This document shows positions 44,607 to 53,497 of a stretch of 55,927 nucleotides of DNA, one piece after another. Under the pieces are notes generated by a model. The model worked only from the letters and a program-made list of their open reading frames with translations. It did no database searches and was not told the DNA's origin. The position numbers were made by a program, and so were the translations under genes. How positions within the stretch are numbered: the first letter of the stretch is position 1; each line of letters starts with the position of its first letter. This DNA is from an uncultured bacterium. GTDB taxonomy: Bacteria; Dictyoglomota; Dictyoglomia; Dictyoglomales; Dictyoglomaceae. Location of the stretch: assembly GCA_938034905.1 (NCBI GenBank), contig CALHLF010000041.1, forward strand, positions 1-55,927, read 5' to 3'.

Positions 44607-45446
44607 ATGAAAGGAGAAAAATTTTCTATTCTAAATGTTTTATCTTATCTTATATTAATCCTTTGGGCAATATCTACAATATCTCCCTTTTTATGGGTTA
44701 TAAATAATTCCTTTAAGACTACCTCGGAAATTTTATTAAATTCCTTAAGTTTTCCCAAAGAACTCTCCTTTAGAAACTACCAGCAATTGGGCAATTATGG
44801 TAATATAAATATGTTTAAAGGTTTCTTTAATAGCTTTATAATCTCAGGAAGTGTTGTCTTATTAGTTTTATTTATTTCAAGTTTAGCTTCTTTTGTTCTC
44901 TCAAGATTTGATTTTAGAATCAATAAAACATTTAATTCCTTTGCTACTTTAGCAATGTTAGTTCCTACTTTTTCTATTGTTATTCCTGCCCTTATTTTGG
45001 TAAGAAAATTAGGAATAAGTGGCAGTTATCTATCTTTAATTTTACCTCAAACAGCCCTCAATTTACCCTTTGCTATTTTAGTCTTATCAAGCTTTATGAT
45101 AACTCTTCCTAAGGAATTAGAAGAATCTGCTCTTATTGATGGTGCTAATTTTTTAACTATTCTTTTCAAAATTATATTACCCCTCTCCATCCCAGGTATC
45201 GTCACTGTAGCAATTTTCGTTTTTTTATGGTCTTATAATGATTTATTCATGTCCATGATTTTAATCCCAATAAGAGAAAAGCAACCTATATGTGTTCTTT
45301 TGTCCTTAGTATCTAGTATTTATGGTACAAACTATGGAGCAATGATGTCTGCACTTGTTATTACTATTATCCCAGTTCTTATTTTATATATCTCTCTTCA
45401 AGAGTTTGTAATTAAGGGATTGACAGCAGGTGCAATCAAGGGTTAG
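44607..45446 (+). CDS. Sugar ABC transporter permease, MalG/UgpE type
   Basis: 279 residues. Six helices, N-terminal ISPFLWVINNSFKTTSEIL (typical of the MalG branch), EAA loop ESALIDGANFLTILFKIILP and C-terminal EFVIKGLTAGAIKG. It follows the first permease by 12 bases with AAGGAGG ahead of its ATG. Confidence 0.93.
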   Translation: MKGEKFSILNVLSYLILILWAISTISPFLWVINNSFKTTSEILLNSLSFPKELSFRNYQQLGNYGNINMFKGFFNSFIISGSVVLLVLFISSLASFVLSRFDFRINKTFNSFATLAMLVPTFSIVIPALILVRKLGISGSYLSLILPQTALNLPFAILVLSSFMITLPKELEESALIDGANFLTILFKIILPLSIPGIVTVAIFVFLWSYNDLFMSMILIPIREKQPICVLLSLVSSIYGTNYGAMMSALVITIIPVLILYISLQEFVIKGLTAGAIKG

Positions 45447-45477
45447 ACTTTGAAAAGTTTTATAGGGGGATGATAGT

Positions 45478-46257
45478 ATTTTAAAGGTCTTAATCGTTGA
45501 GGATGAACCTATAATTTGTAATGGATTAAAAAAATTCATTAATTGGGATAAATTTAACTGTACATTGGTGGAAACAGCGGAAGATGCTATAGATGGTCTA
45601 TATCTTATAGAGAAATTGAAGCCAGAAATTATAATAACTGATATAGTAATGCCTGGAATGAGTGGATTAGAAATGATTAAAAGAATTAAAAGAAAATCTC
45701 ATAATGGGAAAATAATAGTTATTACAGCATACAGAAATCTTATTTATGCTCAAGAGGCAATTAAACTTGGAGTATTTAGACTACTTTTTAAACCAATAAA
45801 AATTGAGGAATTAGAAGAGAGCATAAAAGATGCCTTGGAAGAAATGAATATAGAGTTAAATTTAAATGATTTGGATTTCAAAGAAAAAATAATTGAAATT
45901 CTAAAATCAGCAACTCATAAAGATAATTTTAGTTTTCTTACAAAAAGAATTATAGAATATACAACTCAAAATTATAACAATAAAAATTTAACCTTGAAAG
46001 ATTTATCAAAAAATTTCTATGTTAGTTATTGGCATTTATCAAAGATTATAAAGAAAGAGTTAAACTTAAGTTTTAATCAGTTAGTTAATATTATAAGAAT
46101 AGAAAAAGCAAAAACACTTTTAACTTTTCCTAAATACAAAATTAATGAGATTGCAGAAATGGTAGGGTATAACGATACTACTTATTTTTGGAAAATCTTT
46201 AGAAAGATGACGGGAAAAACTCCTCGTGAATATAGAGATGAAAAATCTTTACTATAG
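45478..46257 (+). CDS. AraC-type response regulator (YesN-like) with no canonical start codon
   Basis: About 259 residues. A complete receiver domain (LKVLIVEDEP, phospho-acceptor Asp in IIITDIVMPGMSG, Thr in VITAY, Lys in LFKPI) and a C-terminal AraC HTH pair (LTLKDLSKNFYVSYWHLSKI and INEIAEMVGYNDTTYFWKIF). The receiver begins right after a TAG stop at 45463. No ATG, GTG or TTG lies between; the only candidate in frame with a spaced SD (GGGGGA) is ATT at 45478. Alternatively an ATG at 45470 would enter the frame if the T4 run at 45479-45482 had one more T. Confidence 0.78.
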   Translation: MLKVLIVEDEPIICNGLKKFINWDKFNCTLVETAEDAIDGLYLIEKLKPEIIITDIVMPGMSGLEMIKRIKRKSHNGKIIVITAYRNLIYAQEAIKLGVFRLLFKPIKIEELEESIKDALEEMNIELNLNDLDFKEKIIEILKSATHKDNFSFLTKRIIEYTTQNYNNKNLTLKDLSKNFYVSYWHLSKIIKKELNLSFNQLVNIIRIEKAKTLLTFPKYKINEIAEMVGYNDTTYFWKIFRKMTGKTPREYRDEKSLL

Positions 46258-47850
46258 TCTTTCTCTTCGAAATAAACTCTTTATTATCTTCTTTATAATT
46301 ATTCTTGTACCATCTATAGCTTTTATATAGAGGAAAAAGTAGAAGATCTCATAAAATTTACTCAAGAGATACTATATAATGATTTTCTCTATAAAGTTAA
46401 TATTTCTATTTATAATATCTCCTCATCAAATAATATTATCTTTTATGATTTTAAAAGAAAGGTTGAAGAGTTTCTAGGTTCAATACTTTTCTCAAGAAAC
46501 GATATAATATCCATTTCATTCAAATTCTCTTCTAAAAACTTTTTATTTAGTGTTTCCCGTTCCTCTCAATTATTCCCTGAAGAATTAATAAAAACCTTAT
46601 ATTCTCAAAGTTTAATTTTAAAAGGGAAACCATTAATCTATCTCAATATTTCTTCCCTGAAAGAGCCGGAAATTTTTATCTCAAGAATCGTTTATGATAG
46701 AAATACCCTAAGAGAGATAGGTTTATTAATAGTCAAAATAAACTCTTATATAATATTCGATAGTACAAAATTCTTACAGGATATTAATTGTAAGGATATA
46801 ATTTTTTCTAATGAAAATAGAATAATTTTTTCCTCAAATGAGAAAGAAAACATTGGATCTAAAATAAATATAAAAAATACCAAAGATGTCATATCTCTAA
46901 GTAAAAAAATCAGGAATTTAAATTGGTATATTTACTTGTTAATTGATGAAAAACAACTTTTAGCGCAAATTTATCCTATTAGTAAATTATTATTTTTTAT
47001 ATTTATTTTAGTCATTTCTATTCTTTTTGTTATTATTAACTTTATATATAGAGATATACTTTTTCCTATAAATACCCTTATAGAAAGTATGAGAAGGGTA
47101 GAAAAGGGAGATTTAAAAATAAATTTAGAAACTCAAAGGAAAGACGAGTTAGGTTTTCTTATAGAATCCTTTAACAGTGCTATCTCTAAGATAAACAATC
47201 TTATAGATACAGTCTATAAAGCTCAAATTATTGCTAAAGACTCTCAGATTAAAGCACTACAATCTAAAATAAATCCTCATTTTATCTTTAATACTTTAGA
47301 AATGATAAGTTGGAAGGCAAGATTTTCAGGTGCAGATGAAGTTACAGAAATGATAGATGCCTTTTCTAACATACTTGCAGCCCATATGAATAAAGAAGAT
47401 AAACTCCTTATAGAAATTAAAGAAGAAATCAAATATTTAGACAATTATATATATTTAATGTCAAAAAGAGTAAATTTTGAATATATAAAAGAGATTGACG
47501 AATCTTTATTAAATCATAAGATACCTGTTCTTATTATTCAGCCAATAGTTGAAAATGTCTTTAAGCATGCTTTTAAATTTAAAAATAGAAAGATGAAAAA
47601 CATTTTAATAATTAAAGTTTTAAAAGAGAATAACGATTTAGTGATATTAGTGGAGGATAATGGAAAAGGGATAGAAAAGAATAACTTAAATCTTTTAATA
47701 TCCTCCTTAGATAAGGACAACGAGAACAGAGGCTTAACAAATGTCAATAGAAGAATAAAACTACTTTTTGGAGAAAACTATGGTTTAATCATTGATAGTG
47801 AAAAATATAAAGGAACATCTGTAAAAATAAAATTACCTTCTATACAATAG
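46238..47850 (+). pseudogene. Sensor histidine kinase (YesM-like) interrupted by a 1-base frameshift in TM1
   Basis: ATG at 46238 (inside the regulator gene) encodes MKNLYYSLSLRNKLFI and a first transmembrane helix ending SIAFI, then TAG at 46328. One extra T in the T4 run at 46321-46324 joins it to the long frame (YIEEKVEDLIKF...) that runs to 47850. The repaired protein has about 537 residues: sensor domain, second helix near 47000, HAMP (LESMRRVEKGDLK-type), phospho-acceptor His in KINPHFIFNTLEMISW, and the ATPase motifs QPIVENVFKHAF and EDNGKGI. As written, only a TM1 peptide and an N-truncated kinase could be made. Confidence 0.85.
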
Positions 47851-48691
47851 GAAAAGTTTTATAAGGGCCTGGTCTTTTCATTTTTTCAGTAGTTATTTCC
47901 GCTGCTTTCTTCAAGGCTTCTTTATATCCCAAATCTCTATGGATAAGATACGCAGACATACATGTATCTCCTCTTCCTGTTCTTCCCTCTAAGGTCCACT
48001 CTCCAAATTTTTCCTCGTAAATTTCTCCATTTACCCATAGGATTACACCATCCTTATGAGTTAATAAAATTTCCTTTGATCCCCATTTCGATATTAAATT
48101 TATAGCCTTTTTTAAATCCCCCTCTCCTGATAGAATCTCTGCCTCTTTAGAATCTATCTTAAATACATCTATTAAAGGTAAATACTCTTGTTTTTTCTCC
48201 CAATCTTTGTAAATCATTTTTCCGCCTTCATCTATATTTCTTAAGAAACCTTGAGCATCAAGGCCAAGAATCTTTCCTCTCTTTCTTAATTCTTCAATAA
48301 GTTCTTCAGGAAATTCACCATACCAAAGAGGAGTTATATGAATTATTTCCCCTTCGATCTCCTTAATATCTTCTAACTTAAAAGGATGTGATCTTTCCAT
48401 CATTATGCTAATTCTGTCATCGGGATTATCTGAAGGCATAATATTCTTAATAGATGTTGTTCTTTCAGAAGGATACCATATCAATCTTATTCCATAATCT
48501 TCCATTTCCTTAAATATGTTTTTATCTTTTAGATTTACCTTTGTATAAACAGTAGTATCCCAACCATAAGACCTTGCTACAAAGGATCCATAGAAAACTC
48601 CTCCTCCTGGAATAATTTGTTCCTTTCCCTTTATCACATTTATATCCTTAGATACATGTCCTATAAAGATAATGGTTTTTTGTAGACCCAT
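47840..48691 (-). CDS. PfkB-family carbohydrate kinase
   Basis: 283 residues from ATG 48691, which has AGGAGG 7 bases upstream; a longer frame reaching 48790 overlaps the divergent gene and is rejected. Ribokinase-family motifs: GGGVFYGSFVARSYG near the N-terminus and the catalytic EGRTGRGDTCMSAYL (Asp base) near the C-terminus. ERTTSIKNI and LGLDAQGFLR resemble the archaeal/plant inositol kinase branch, but the substrate is uncertain. Its last 11 bases overlap the sensor kinase gene. Confidence 0.82.
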   Translation of the reverse strand: MGLQKTIIFIGHVSKDINVIKGKEQIIPGGGVFYGSFVARSYGWDTTVYTKVNLKDKNIFKEMEDYGIRLIWYPSERTTSIKNIMPSDNPDDRISIMMERSHPFKLEDIKEIEGEIIHITPLWYGEFPEELIEELRKRGKILGLDAQGFLRNIDEGGKMIYKDWEKKQEYLPLIDVFKIDSKEAEILSGEGDLKKAINLISKWGSKEILLTHKDGVILWVNGEIYEEKFGEWTLEGRTGRGDTCMSAYLIHRDLGYKEALKKAAEITTEKMKRPGPYKTFPIV

Positions 48692-48788
48692 GTTTTTTCC
48701 TCCTGACAAATATTTATTAAATTCTAATCTTATATTATAATAAAAATCAAGATCTTTTCTTATTTTTGTATAGTTTTGGAGGTGAAAC

Positions 48789-49559
48789 ATGAAGGAAAGA
48801 AGAGAACCTGTGGTTTTAGAGAATCTGGGACAAAAAATCTTTGGGGTGATTCATATTCCTGAAAAGATTCCTGCTCCCTTTGTGTTATTATGTCACGGAT
48901 TTACTGGAACAAAAATTGAACCCCACAGAATATTTGTAAATACTGCTGAAGCTTTAACAAAAGAAGGTATAGGAGCATTAAGAATAGATTTTAGAGGATC
49001 TGGAGATAGTGAGGGTTCTTTTAAAGACATGACTGTGGAAGGAGAGGTATCTGATGCGATAGTTGCATTAAATTATCTATCCAATAGTGACTTCGTAGAT
49101 AAGGAAAGAATTGGAATTCTGGGATTATCTATGGGAGGTGCAGTAGCAAGTTTGACCTCAGGAAGAAATGACTTAGTAAAATCCTGTGTTCTTTGGGCTG
49201 CAGTATGTCATTTTAATATATTCTTTAATAGATCCCCTGAAGAAATGCAAAAAATAAGAGACTATGGAGATTTTATTGATCTTGGGGGAAATCCTGTGGG
49301 AAAAAAATTCTTGGCAGAAATTATCAATATAAAACCATTAGAAGAGATAAAAAAGAGGAAAATACCTGTGCTTATAATTCATGGAAGTGGAGACTTATTA
49401 GTTCCAATTCAACATGCGTACGACTATTACAATGGACTTAAGGATACTCATAAAGTAGAGTTAGAAATTATAGAAGGAGCAGATCACACTTTCAACTCAA
49501 TAGAATGGGAGAAAAAAGTTATAGAAAAAACGGTAGACTGGTTTAAGAATACTTTATAG
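48789..49559 (+). CDS. Alpha/beta hydrolase (esterase, feruloyl-esterase-like)
   Basis: 256 residues. Oxyanion segment LLCHGFTGTKIEPHR (about 37-51), nucleophile elbow GLSMGGA (about 116), Asp in HGSGDLLVP and catalytic His in EGADHTF. No signal peptide, so it is cytoplasmic. The family includes cinnamoyl/feruloyl esterases that trim plant polysaccharide fragments. A GGAGGTG ribosome binding site precedes the ATG. It is divergent from the PfkB kinase and close to the sugar transporter. Confidence 0.82.
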   Translation: MKERREPVVLENLGQKIFGVIHIPEKIPAPFVLLCHGFTGTKIEPHRIFVNTAEALTKEGIGALRIDFRGSGDSEGSFKDMTVEGEVSDAIVALNYLSNSDFVDKERIGILGLSMGGAVASLTSGRNDLVKSCVLWAAVCHFNIFFNRSPEEMQKIRDYGDFIDLGGNPVGKKFLAEIINIKPLEEIKKRKIPVLIIHGSGDLLVPIQHAYDYYNGLKDTHKVELEIIEGADHTFNSIEWEKKVIEKTVDWFKNTL

Positions 49560-49564
49560 TAAAA

Positions 49565-49590
49565 TTGGGGGAGCAGATATACTCCCCCAA
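49565..49590. terminator. Bidirectional terminator
   Basis: TTGGGGGAG (49565-49573) and CTCCCCCAA (49582-49590) form a perfect 9-bp stem with an 8-base loop, flanked by A-runs and T-runs, between two convergent genes. Confidence 0.85.
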
Positions 49591-49594
49591 AAAT

Positions 49595-50620
49595 TTATAC
49601 TCTTTTCATATACCTTTTTATCCACAAAAGTATTTGTGTGAATATTATCAGAATAGGAAGCTCAATAATAGGTCCAATTACAACTGTTAAAGCAACTAAA
49701 GGATTAGCAGGAAAAGCTGAAACAGCAATAGCTACCGAGGCCTCAGAATTTCTCGCAGTAGTAGTAAAGGATAATAATGCCATATCGCCATAAGGTAAAC
49801 GAAATATTTTTCCCAGTATAAGACTCAGTATAAAAATAGAAAAGAAATATACAATTCCAGGTAGTATCATAACTATAACAATAGATGGATTTTTAGTAAG
49901 AATATTTCCCTGAGAGGCAAACATTGAAATAATAACTACAATTAAAGCAACAAATTTAAGCCAAGACAAAAACGGCTTAAAAGTTTCTTCAAAATAATTC
50001 TGTCTTTTGATTTTAATAAAAAAACTTCGAGTAAGCCTTCCTAAAAGAAGAGGTAAAATTAAGAATATTCCAATACTCTTTAAAATTTGAAAAATATCTA
50101 CTGAGATAATTTTGCCCGCTAAAAAACGAAGATAGACTGGCATCAAAGCAATCTGTAAAATAACATTCCAAGCTAGAAGAGTTATACCTAAAGGGACATT
50201 TCCTCCAGCGAGATCTGTAAAAATAAGATACCAGCCAATACATGGGGTAATCAAATATAAAATTAAACCCACCCAAATATCAGGATAAGACTTTAAAAAA
50301 ATATAACCTAAAAGCCAGGCATAAAGAGGAACTACTAAGAAATTTACTATTAGTGCAATGAGAGTAGTTTTGAGATTTTTAAAAGCTAAAAGAATTTCTT
50401 TGAGTTCTATACCTGTTAAAATACTGTAAATGACTAAAAATATTCCAAAGGAAATCACCCAACCAAGCGATACTGCAAATTTTGGAAAATATCCTGCAAT
50501 AAATAAACCAATAAGAATTGAAAAAATAAGAATCATTGGTTGAATCTTATCTAATAAAGTTAAACCCCTTTTATTTCCTATACTATAATCCCTTCTTTCC
50601 ATTTTTTTCAAGGTATCCAC
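49595..50620 (-). CDS. Arsenite efflux pump ACR3-like / bile acid:sodium symporter superfamily transporter
   Basis: 341 residues with about ten hydrophobic helices. ITPCIGWYLIFTDLAGGNVP, with the ACR3-type conserved Cys, and the TTARNSEASVAIAVSAFP crossover segment support the ACR3-like branch. Start may be GTG at 50620 or ATG at 50602; neither has a ribosome binding site. It follows the DUF438-hemerythrin gene by 62 bases on the same strand. Substrate (arsenite or an organic anion) is uncertain; no arsR or arsC neighbour is present. Confidence 0.72.
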   Translation of the reverse strand: MDTLKKMERRDYSIGNKRGLTLLDKIQPMILIFSILIGLFIAGYFPKFAVSLGWVISFGIFLVIYSILTGIELKEILLAFKNLKTTLIALIVNFLVVPLYAWLLGYIFLKSYPDIWVGLILYLITPCIGWYLIFTDLAGGNVPLGITLLAWNVILQIALMPVYLRFLAGKIISVDIFQILKSIGIFLILPLLLGRLTRSFFIKIKRQNYFEETFKPFLSWLKFVALIVVIISMFASQGNILTKNPSIVIVMILPGIVYFFSIFILSLILGKIFRLPYGDMALLSFTTTARNSEASVAIAVSAFPANPLVALTVVIGPIIELPILIIFTQILLWIKRYMKRV

Positions 50621-50682
50621 AAAAATACTGAAATTGCAGAAGGATTCTTTTATTAATCTCCATTTCCTAAATTAGATTCTTT

Positions 50683-51906
50683 CTACCAATCAAGAAGACG
50701 TTTCTCGCCTTCAAGCCTTTTAATTTCCGTTACATCTTGGGAAACCTCCAACGTTCCTAAATAATTACCATTTTTATCTCTAACAGCAAAATATCTTATA
50801 TATATTAATCTACCATTTAAATTTATCCAGAAATCCGCATGATCTCTTATTCCATTTTTAAATTCCTGAAGAATTCTCTCTACAACATGAATACTTTTTT
50901 GGGGATGACATTGCTGAACTTTCCTACCAATAACAGCCCTCGTTCTTACAAAAATTCTGTCTTTAGTCTCATTAAAATATCTCACTTCATCATTCTTATC
51001 CACAAAAGTTATATCAACGGGCAGAGTATTCAAGACAGCTTCCAATTCTTCTAAAGAAAAATTTCCTGAATGAAGACTAACCATACCTTCCTTTTGAATT
51101 ACCTCTTCTTTTATTTCTTTCTCAATAGGAGTAAGAACTTCTGGAGGAGTAAAGCAACAATAACCTATCTCATCAAATTGAAGTCTAATATCCTTCCATT
51201 CATCTTCAGTAATTACATGAAGTCCCATAGGGAACAAAATATTATTTTCTTTATAGAAGTGAGAAGAAAGCATATCTCCAAGTCCGATAGCTAAAACTTC
51301 AATCTTCCCTATAAATTCATCAAAACTCATATTATTATAGTTATCTACTATTTTATATAAATCCTTTTTTATAGCTCTTATTTTGTCATGCTCCATCCAC
51401 ATGATAGCAGGAGGCTCTTTAATACCGTGCTTTTCCAAGTAGGGAAACAAAACATTTTCTTCTCTTAAATAGTGTTTTTCAGATTCTTTAAAATGTTTTG
51501 CTATATTCTCTATATCTGATAAAATCTGTTTTTTTGTATCGAAATCATTAATAGCTTTCACTTCCTCTATTTTTTTCTTTAATAATTCAGAAAATTCAAT
51601 AAGTTTTTTATGTTCCTCCATAAGTATAGTAACGGGATGCCCCTCCTGAGTCTTAGCTTTTTCCTTTTCCAAAGCCTCTTGAAATACTGCAAGATGCACT
51701 TCGCAAAGTCTCATAACCTCTTCCCTTGGCATTCCCTCTTGAATAAGTTCTTGTTCAATTTGAGCAATCTCTGTTGTGGTAACACTTCCGAAAAGTTCTC
51801 TAAACTCTCTTTTTAATTTTTCTGGATCTTCTCCTCTATGAATTTTTCTAATTAATTCCTTTAACATTTCCTTTCTTTCTATTCTCATACCAAAGAATTC
51901 ACTCAT
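50683..51906 (-). CDS. DUF438 - hemerythrin - PAS domain protein
   Basis: 407 residues in three parts. DUF438 (about 10-75, with KLKREFRELFGSVTTTEIAQ); a hemerythrin HHE bundle (about 90-230) with iron-type ligands in HPVTILMEEHKKLIEF, ESEKHYLREENVLFPYLEKH, MWMEHDKI and SSHFYKENNILFPMGLHV; and a PAS domain (about 290-405, DITFVDKNDEVRYF). Such proteins are thought to sense or scavenge O2 or NO, but no output domain is present. It follows the SHOCT gene by 10 bases. Confidence 0.85.
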   Translation of the reverse strand: MSEFFGMRIERKEMLKELIRKIHRGEDPEKLKREFRELFGSVTTTEIAQIEQELIQEGMPREEVMRLCEVHLAVFQEALEKEKAKTQEGHPVTILMEEHKKLIEFSELLKKKIEEVKAINDFDTKKQILSDIENIAKHFKESEKHYLREENVLFPYLEKHGIKEPPAIMWMEHDKIRAIKKDLYKIVDNYNNMSFDEFIGKIEVLAIGLGDMLSSHFYKENNILFPMGLHVITEDEWKDIRLQFDEIGYCCFTPPEVLTPIEKEIKEEVIQKEGMVSLHSGNFSLEELEAVLNTLPVDITFVDKNDEVRYFNETKDRIFVRTRAVIGRKVQQCHPQKSIHVVERILQEFKNGIRDHADFWINLNGRLIYIRYFAVRDKNGNYLGTLEVSQDVTEIKRLEGEKRLLDW

Positions 51907-51916
51907 AAAAATCCTC

Positions 51917-52168
51917 CTATTCTAATATTATTTTCTTTAGCTTTTCATATTCTTCATAAGTTATTTCACCTAAAGAAAGTCTTTTTTTAAGAGTATCTAA
52001 AAATTCCTCCTTATTATTCCTTATATATCCCTTAGAAAAACTTCTAATAGCATAAACAATTAATAAGATTATACTAATCCAGAAAAATAAGCCCAAAAGC
52101 ATCATAAAGGACATATTCCAAAAACCTCCATTCCAGAAATAGGGAAATCTCCATCCCCAAAAACACAT
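51917..52168 (-). CDS. Small membrane protein with C-terminal SHOCT domain
   Basis: 83 residues. A Trp/Phe-rich N-terminus (MCFWGWRFPYFWNGGFWN), one transmembrane helix (about 20-42), and a SHOCT domain (LKKRLSLGEITYEEYEKL). The function of SHOCT is not defined; it often occurs in small membrane-associated proteins. A ribosome binding site AAAGGAGG is present. It precedes the DUF438-hemerythrin gene, so co-expression is likely. Confidence 0.78.
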   Translation of the reverse strand: MCFWGWRFPYFWNGGFWNMSFMMLLGLFFWISIILLIVYAIRSFSKGYIRNNKEEFLDTLKKRLSLGEITYEEYEKLKKIILE

Positions 52169-52227
52169 ATTATTTACCTCCTTTTCAAAATATTTCTTTT
52201 TTTATTTTATACCATTTTAGTATAAAA

Positions 52228-52737
52228 TCAAGATTTGAAATTTTTTAAAATTTCCCTTTTTATTTCGTAAAAAATTGTATCTCTATTGTTATAGTTTAGA
52301 TAATAAATTCTTCCATATTTCTTAAAAGTTAATACAAAATCTCTATGAAGAGAAGCAATTATATTTCTCTCACTTTCTAAGAAATTAAATATTTCTTTTT
52401 TAAATTTTTCAGAAAAAAATTCCATTTTTCCTATCTCATCAAGAATAAGAATATCTTCATATTGATAAAAAATATGCTTTATTATTTCTTCAAATTTATC
52501 TATATTTAGAAAATATTTTCCAAACTTATAGGGAGTACTTTTATAAATAGATGCAAAATTAAATCTTTCCTCAGTTTTTAGATTTATCAAATCAAAGCCA
52601 ATTCTTTTATTTCCTTCTCTTATCTCTTCAGTAATGAAACCATAAGTTGATATTTTAAGTTCCCTACAAAATTTATTAATCTTTTTAAGTAAAGTAGTTT
52701 TTCCTACACCAGGTTGTCCTGTTATGAAAATTCTCAT
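52228..52737 (-). CDS. THEP1-type nucleoside-triphosphatase
   Basis: 169 residues. Walker A ITGQPGVGKTTLLKK (about 5-19), Walker B ILILDEIGKMEFFS (about 95-108) and the GFITEEIREGNKRIGFDLI strand pair of the THEP1 family (thermophile NTPases first studied in Aquifex). Physiological role unknown. There is no ribosome binding site; an extended -10 (52744-52752) ends 6 bases before the ATG, so the transcript is probably leaderless. Confidence 0.88.
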   Translation of the reverse strand: MRIFITGQPGVGKTTLLKKINKFCRELKISTYGFITEEIREGNKRIGFDLINLKTEERFNFASIYKSTPYKFGKYFLNIDKFEEIIKHIFYQYEDILILDEIGKMEFFSEKFKKEIFNFLESERNIIASLHRDFVLTFKKYGRIYYLNYNNRDTIFYEIKREILKNFKS

Positions 52738-52743
52738 ATATTA

Positions 52744-52752
52744 ATTATATCA
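52744..52752 (-). promoter_or_regulatory. Extended -10 giving a leaderless THEP1 mRNA
   Basis: Minus strand TGA then TATAAT (52744-52749). The ATG follows after 6 bases. Confidence 0.55.
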
Positions 52753-52788
52753 AATATCTCAGTTTTTTTCTGTCTTTTATTTCTTTAC

Positions 52789-52817
52789 TTAACAGAAAAT
52801 TTATGCTAATTTATTAG
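52789..52817 (+). promoter_or_regulatory. Promoter of the DUF554 gene (leaderless)
   Basis: TTAACA (52789-52794), 17-base spacer, TATTAG (52812-52817). Transcription should begin at or next to the ATG at 52823; no Shine-Dalgarno is visible. Confidence 0.5.
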
Positions 52818-52822
52818 ACTAA

Positions 52823-53497
52823 ATGGGAACAATAATTAACAGTATAGCAGTATTTATTGGTAGTATTATTGGTTTAATACTAAAGGGACGTTTCTCAGAA
52901 AGCATGAGAAAATTACTCATGGAAACCTTAGGATTAGTTTGTATTCCTTTAGGATTACAAATGGCTTTAAAAGGGGAAAAATTCCTTCATCTTGTGTTCA
53001 GTCTTGTCCTTGGTGGAGTATTGGGAGAAATGATTAATTTAGATGGAATTTTTAGAAAATTATCTGATAAAGTAGAAGAAAGGTTTAGTAAGGAAAGAGG
53101 TACTTTTGCAAAAGGTTTTTTAACCGCAAGTCTTTTATATTGCATCGGCCCTATGACAATTATGGGATCTATTCAAGATGGTTTAGGACAAATCCCAACA
53201 ATTTTATTAACAAAATCCCTTTTAGATGGGACAGCATCTATCGCCCTTGCATCTGCCTTGGGAATTGGTGTTGCTTTTTCTTCCTTTTCAGTGCTTATTG
53301 TTCAAGGTTTTATAACTCTCTTTGCAAGTTACATTAGTCCGCTACTTACTGAATTTATAATTCAAGAAATGACTTCAGTCGGCGGAGTTTTAATTCTTGG
53401 AATAGCTTTGAATTTATTAGAGATAAAAAATATCAAAGTGGCAAATCTTCTTCCATCTTTAATTTTCATAATTCTCCTTTTAAAGATTTTTCCTTAA
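52823..53497 (+). CDS. DUF554 family membrane protein (YdfK/YqgA-like)
   Basis: 224 residues with about seven hydrophobic segments. Family markers are the N-terminal MGTIINSIAVFIGSIIGLIL, the small-residue FLTASLLYCIGPMTIMGSIQ region with GLGQ next to it, and the repeated glycine-rich helix GGVLILGIALNLLEIK. No function is established for the family. Its last 4 bases overlap the convergent LUD gene. Confidence 0.88.
   Translation: MGTIINSIAVFIGSIIGLILKGRFSESMRKLLMETLGLVCIPLGLQMALKGEKFLHLVFSLVLGGVLGEMINLDGIFRKLSDKVEERFSKERGTFAKGFLTASLLYCIGPMTIMGSIQDGLGQIPTILLTKSLLDGTASIALASALGIGVAFSSFSVLIVQGFITLFASYISPLLTEFIIQEMTSVGGVLILGIALNLLEIKNIKVANLLPSLIFIILLLKIFP

Noticed and set aside
47840-48790. Longer PfkB reading frame starting at 48790
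   Set aside because: It crosses the promoter region and the start of the divergent hydrolase gene; ATG 48691 has a proper AGGAGG site.
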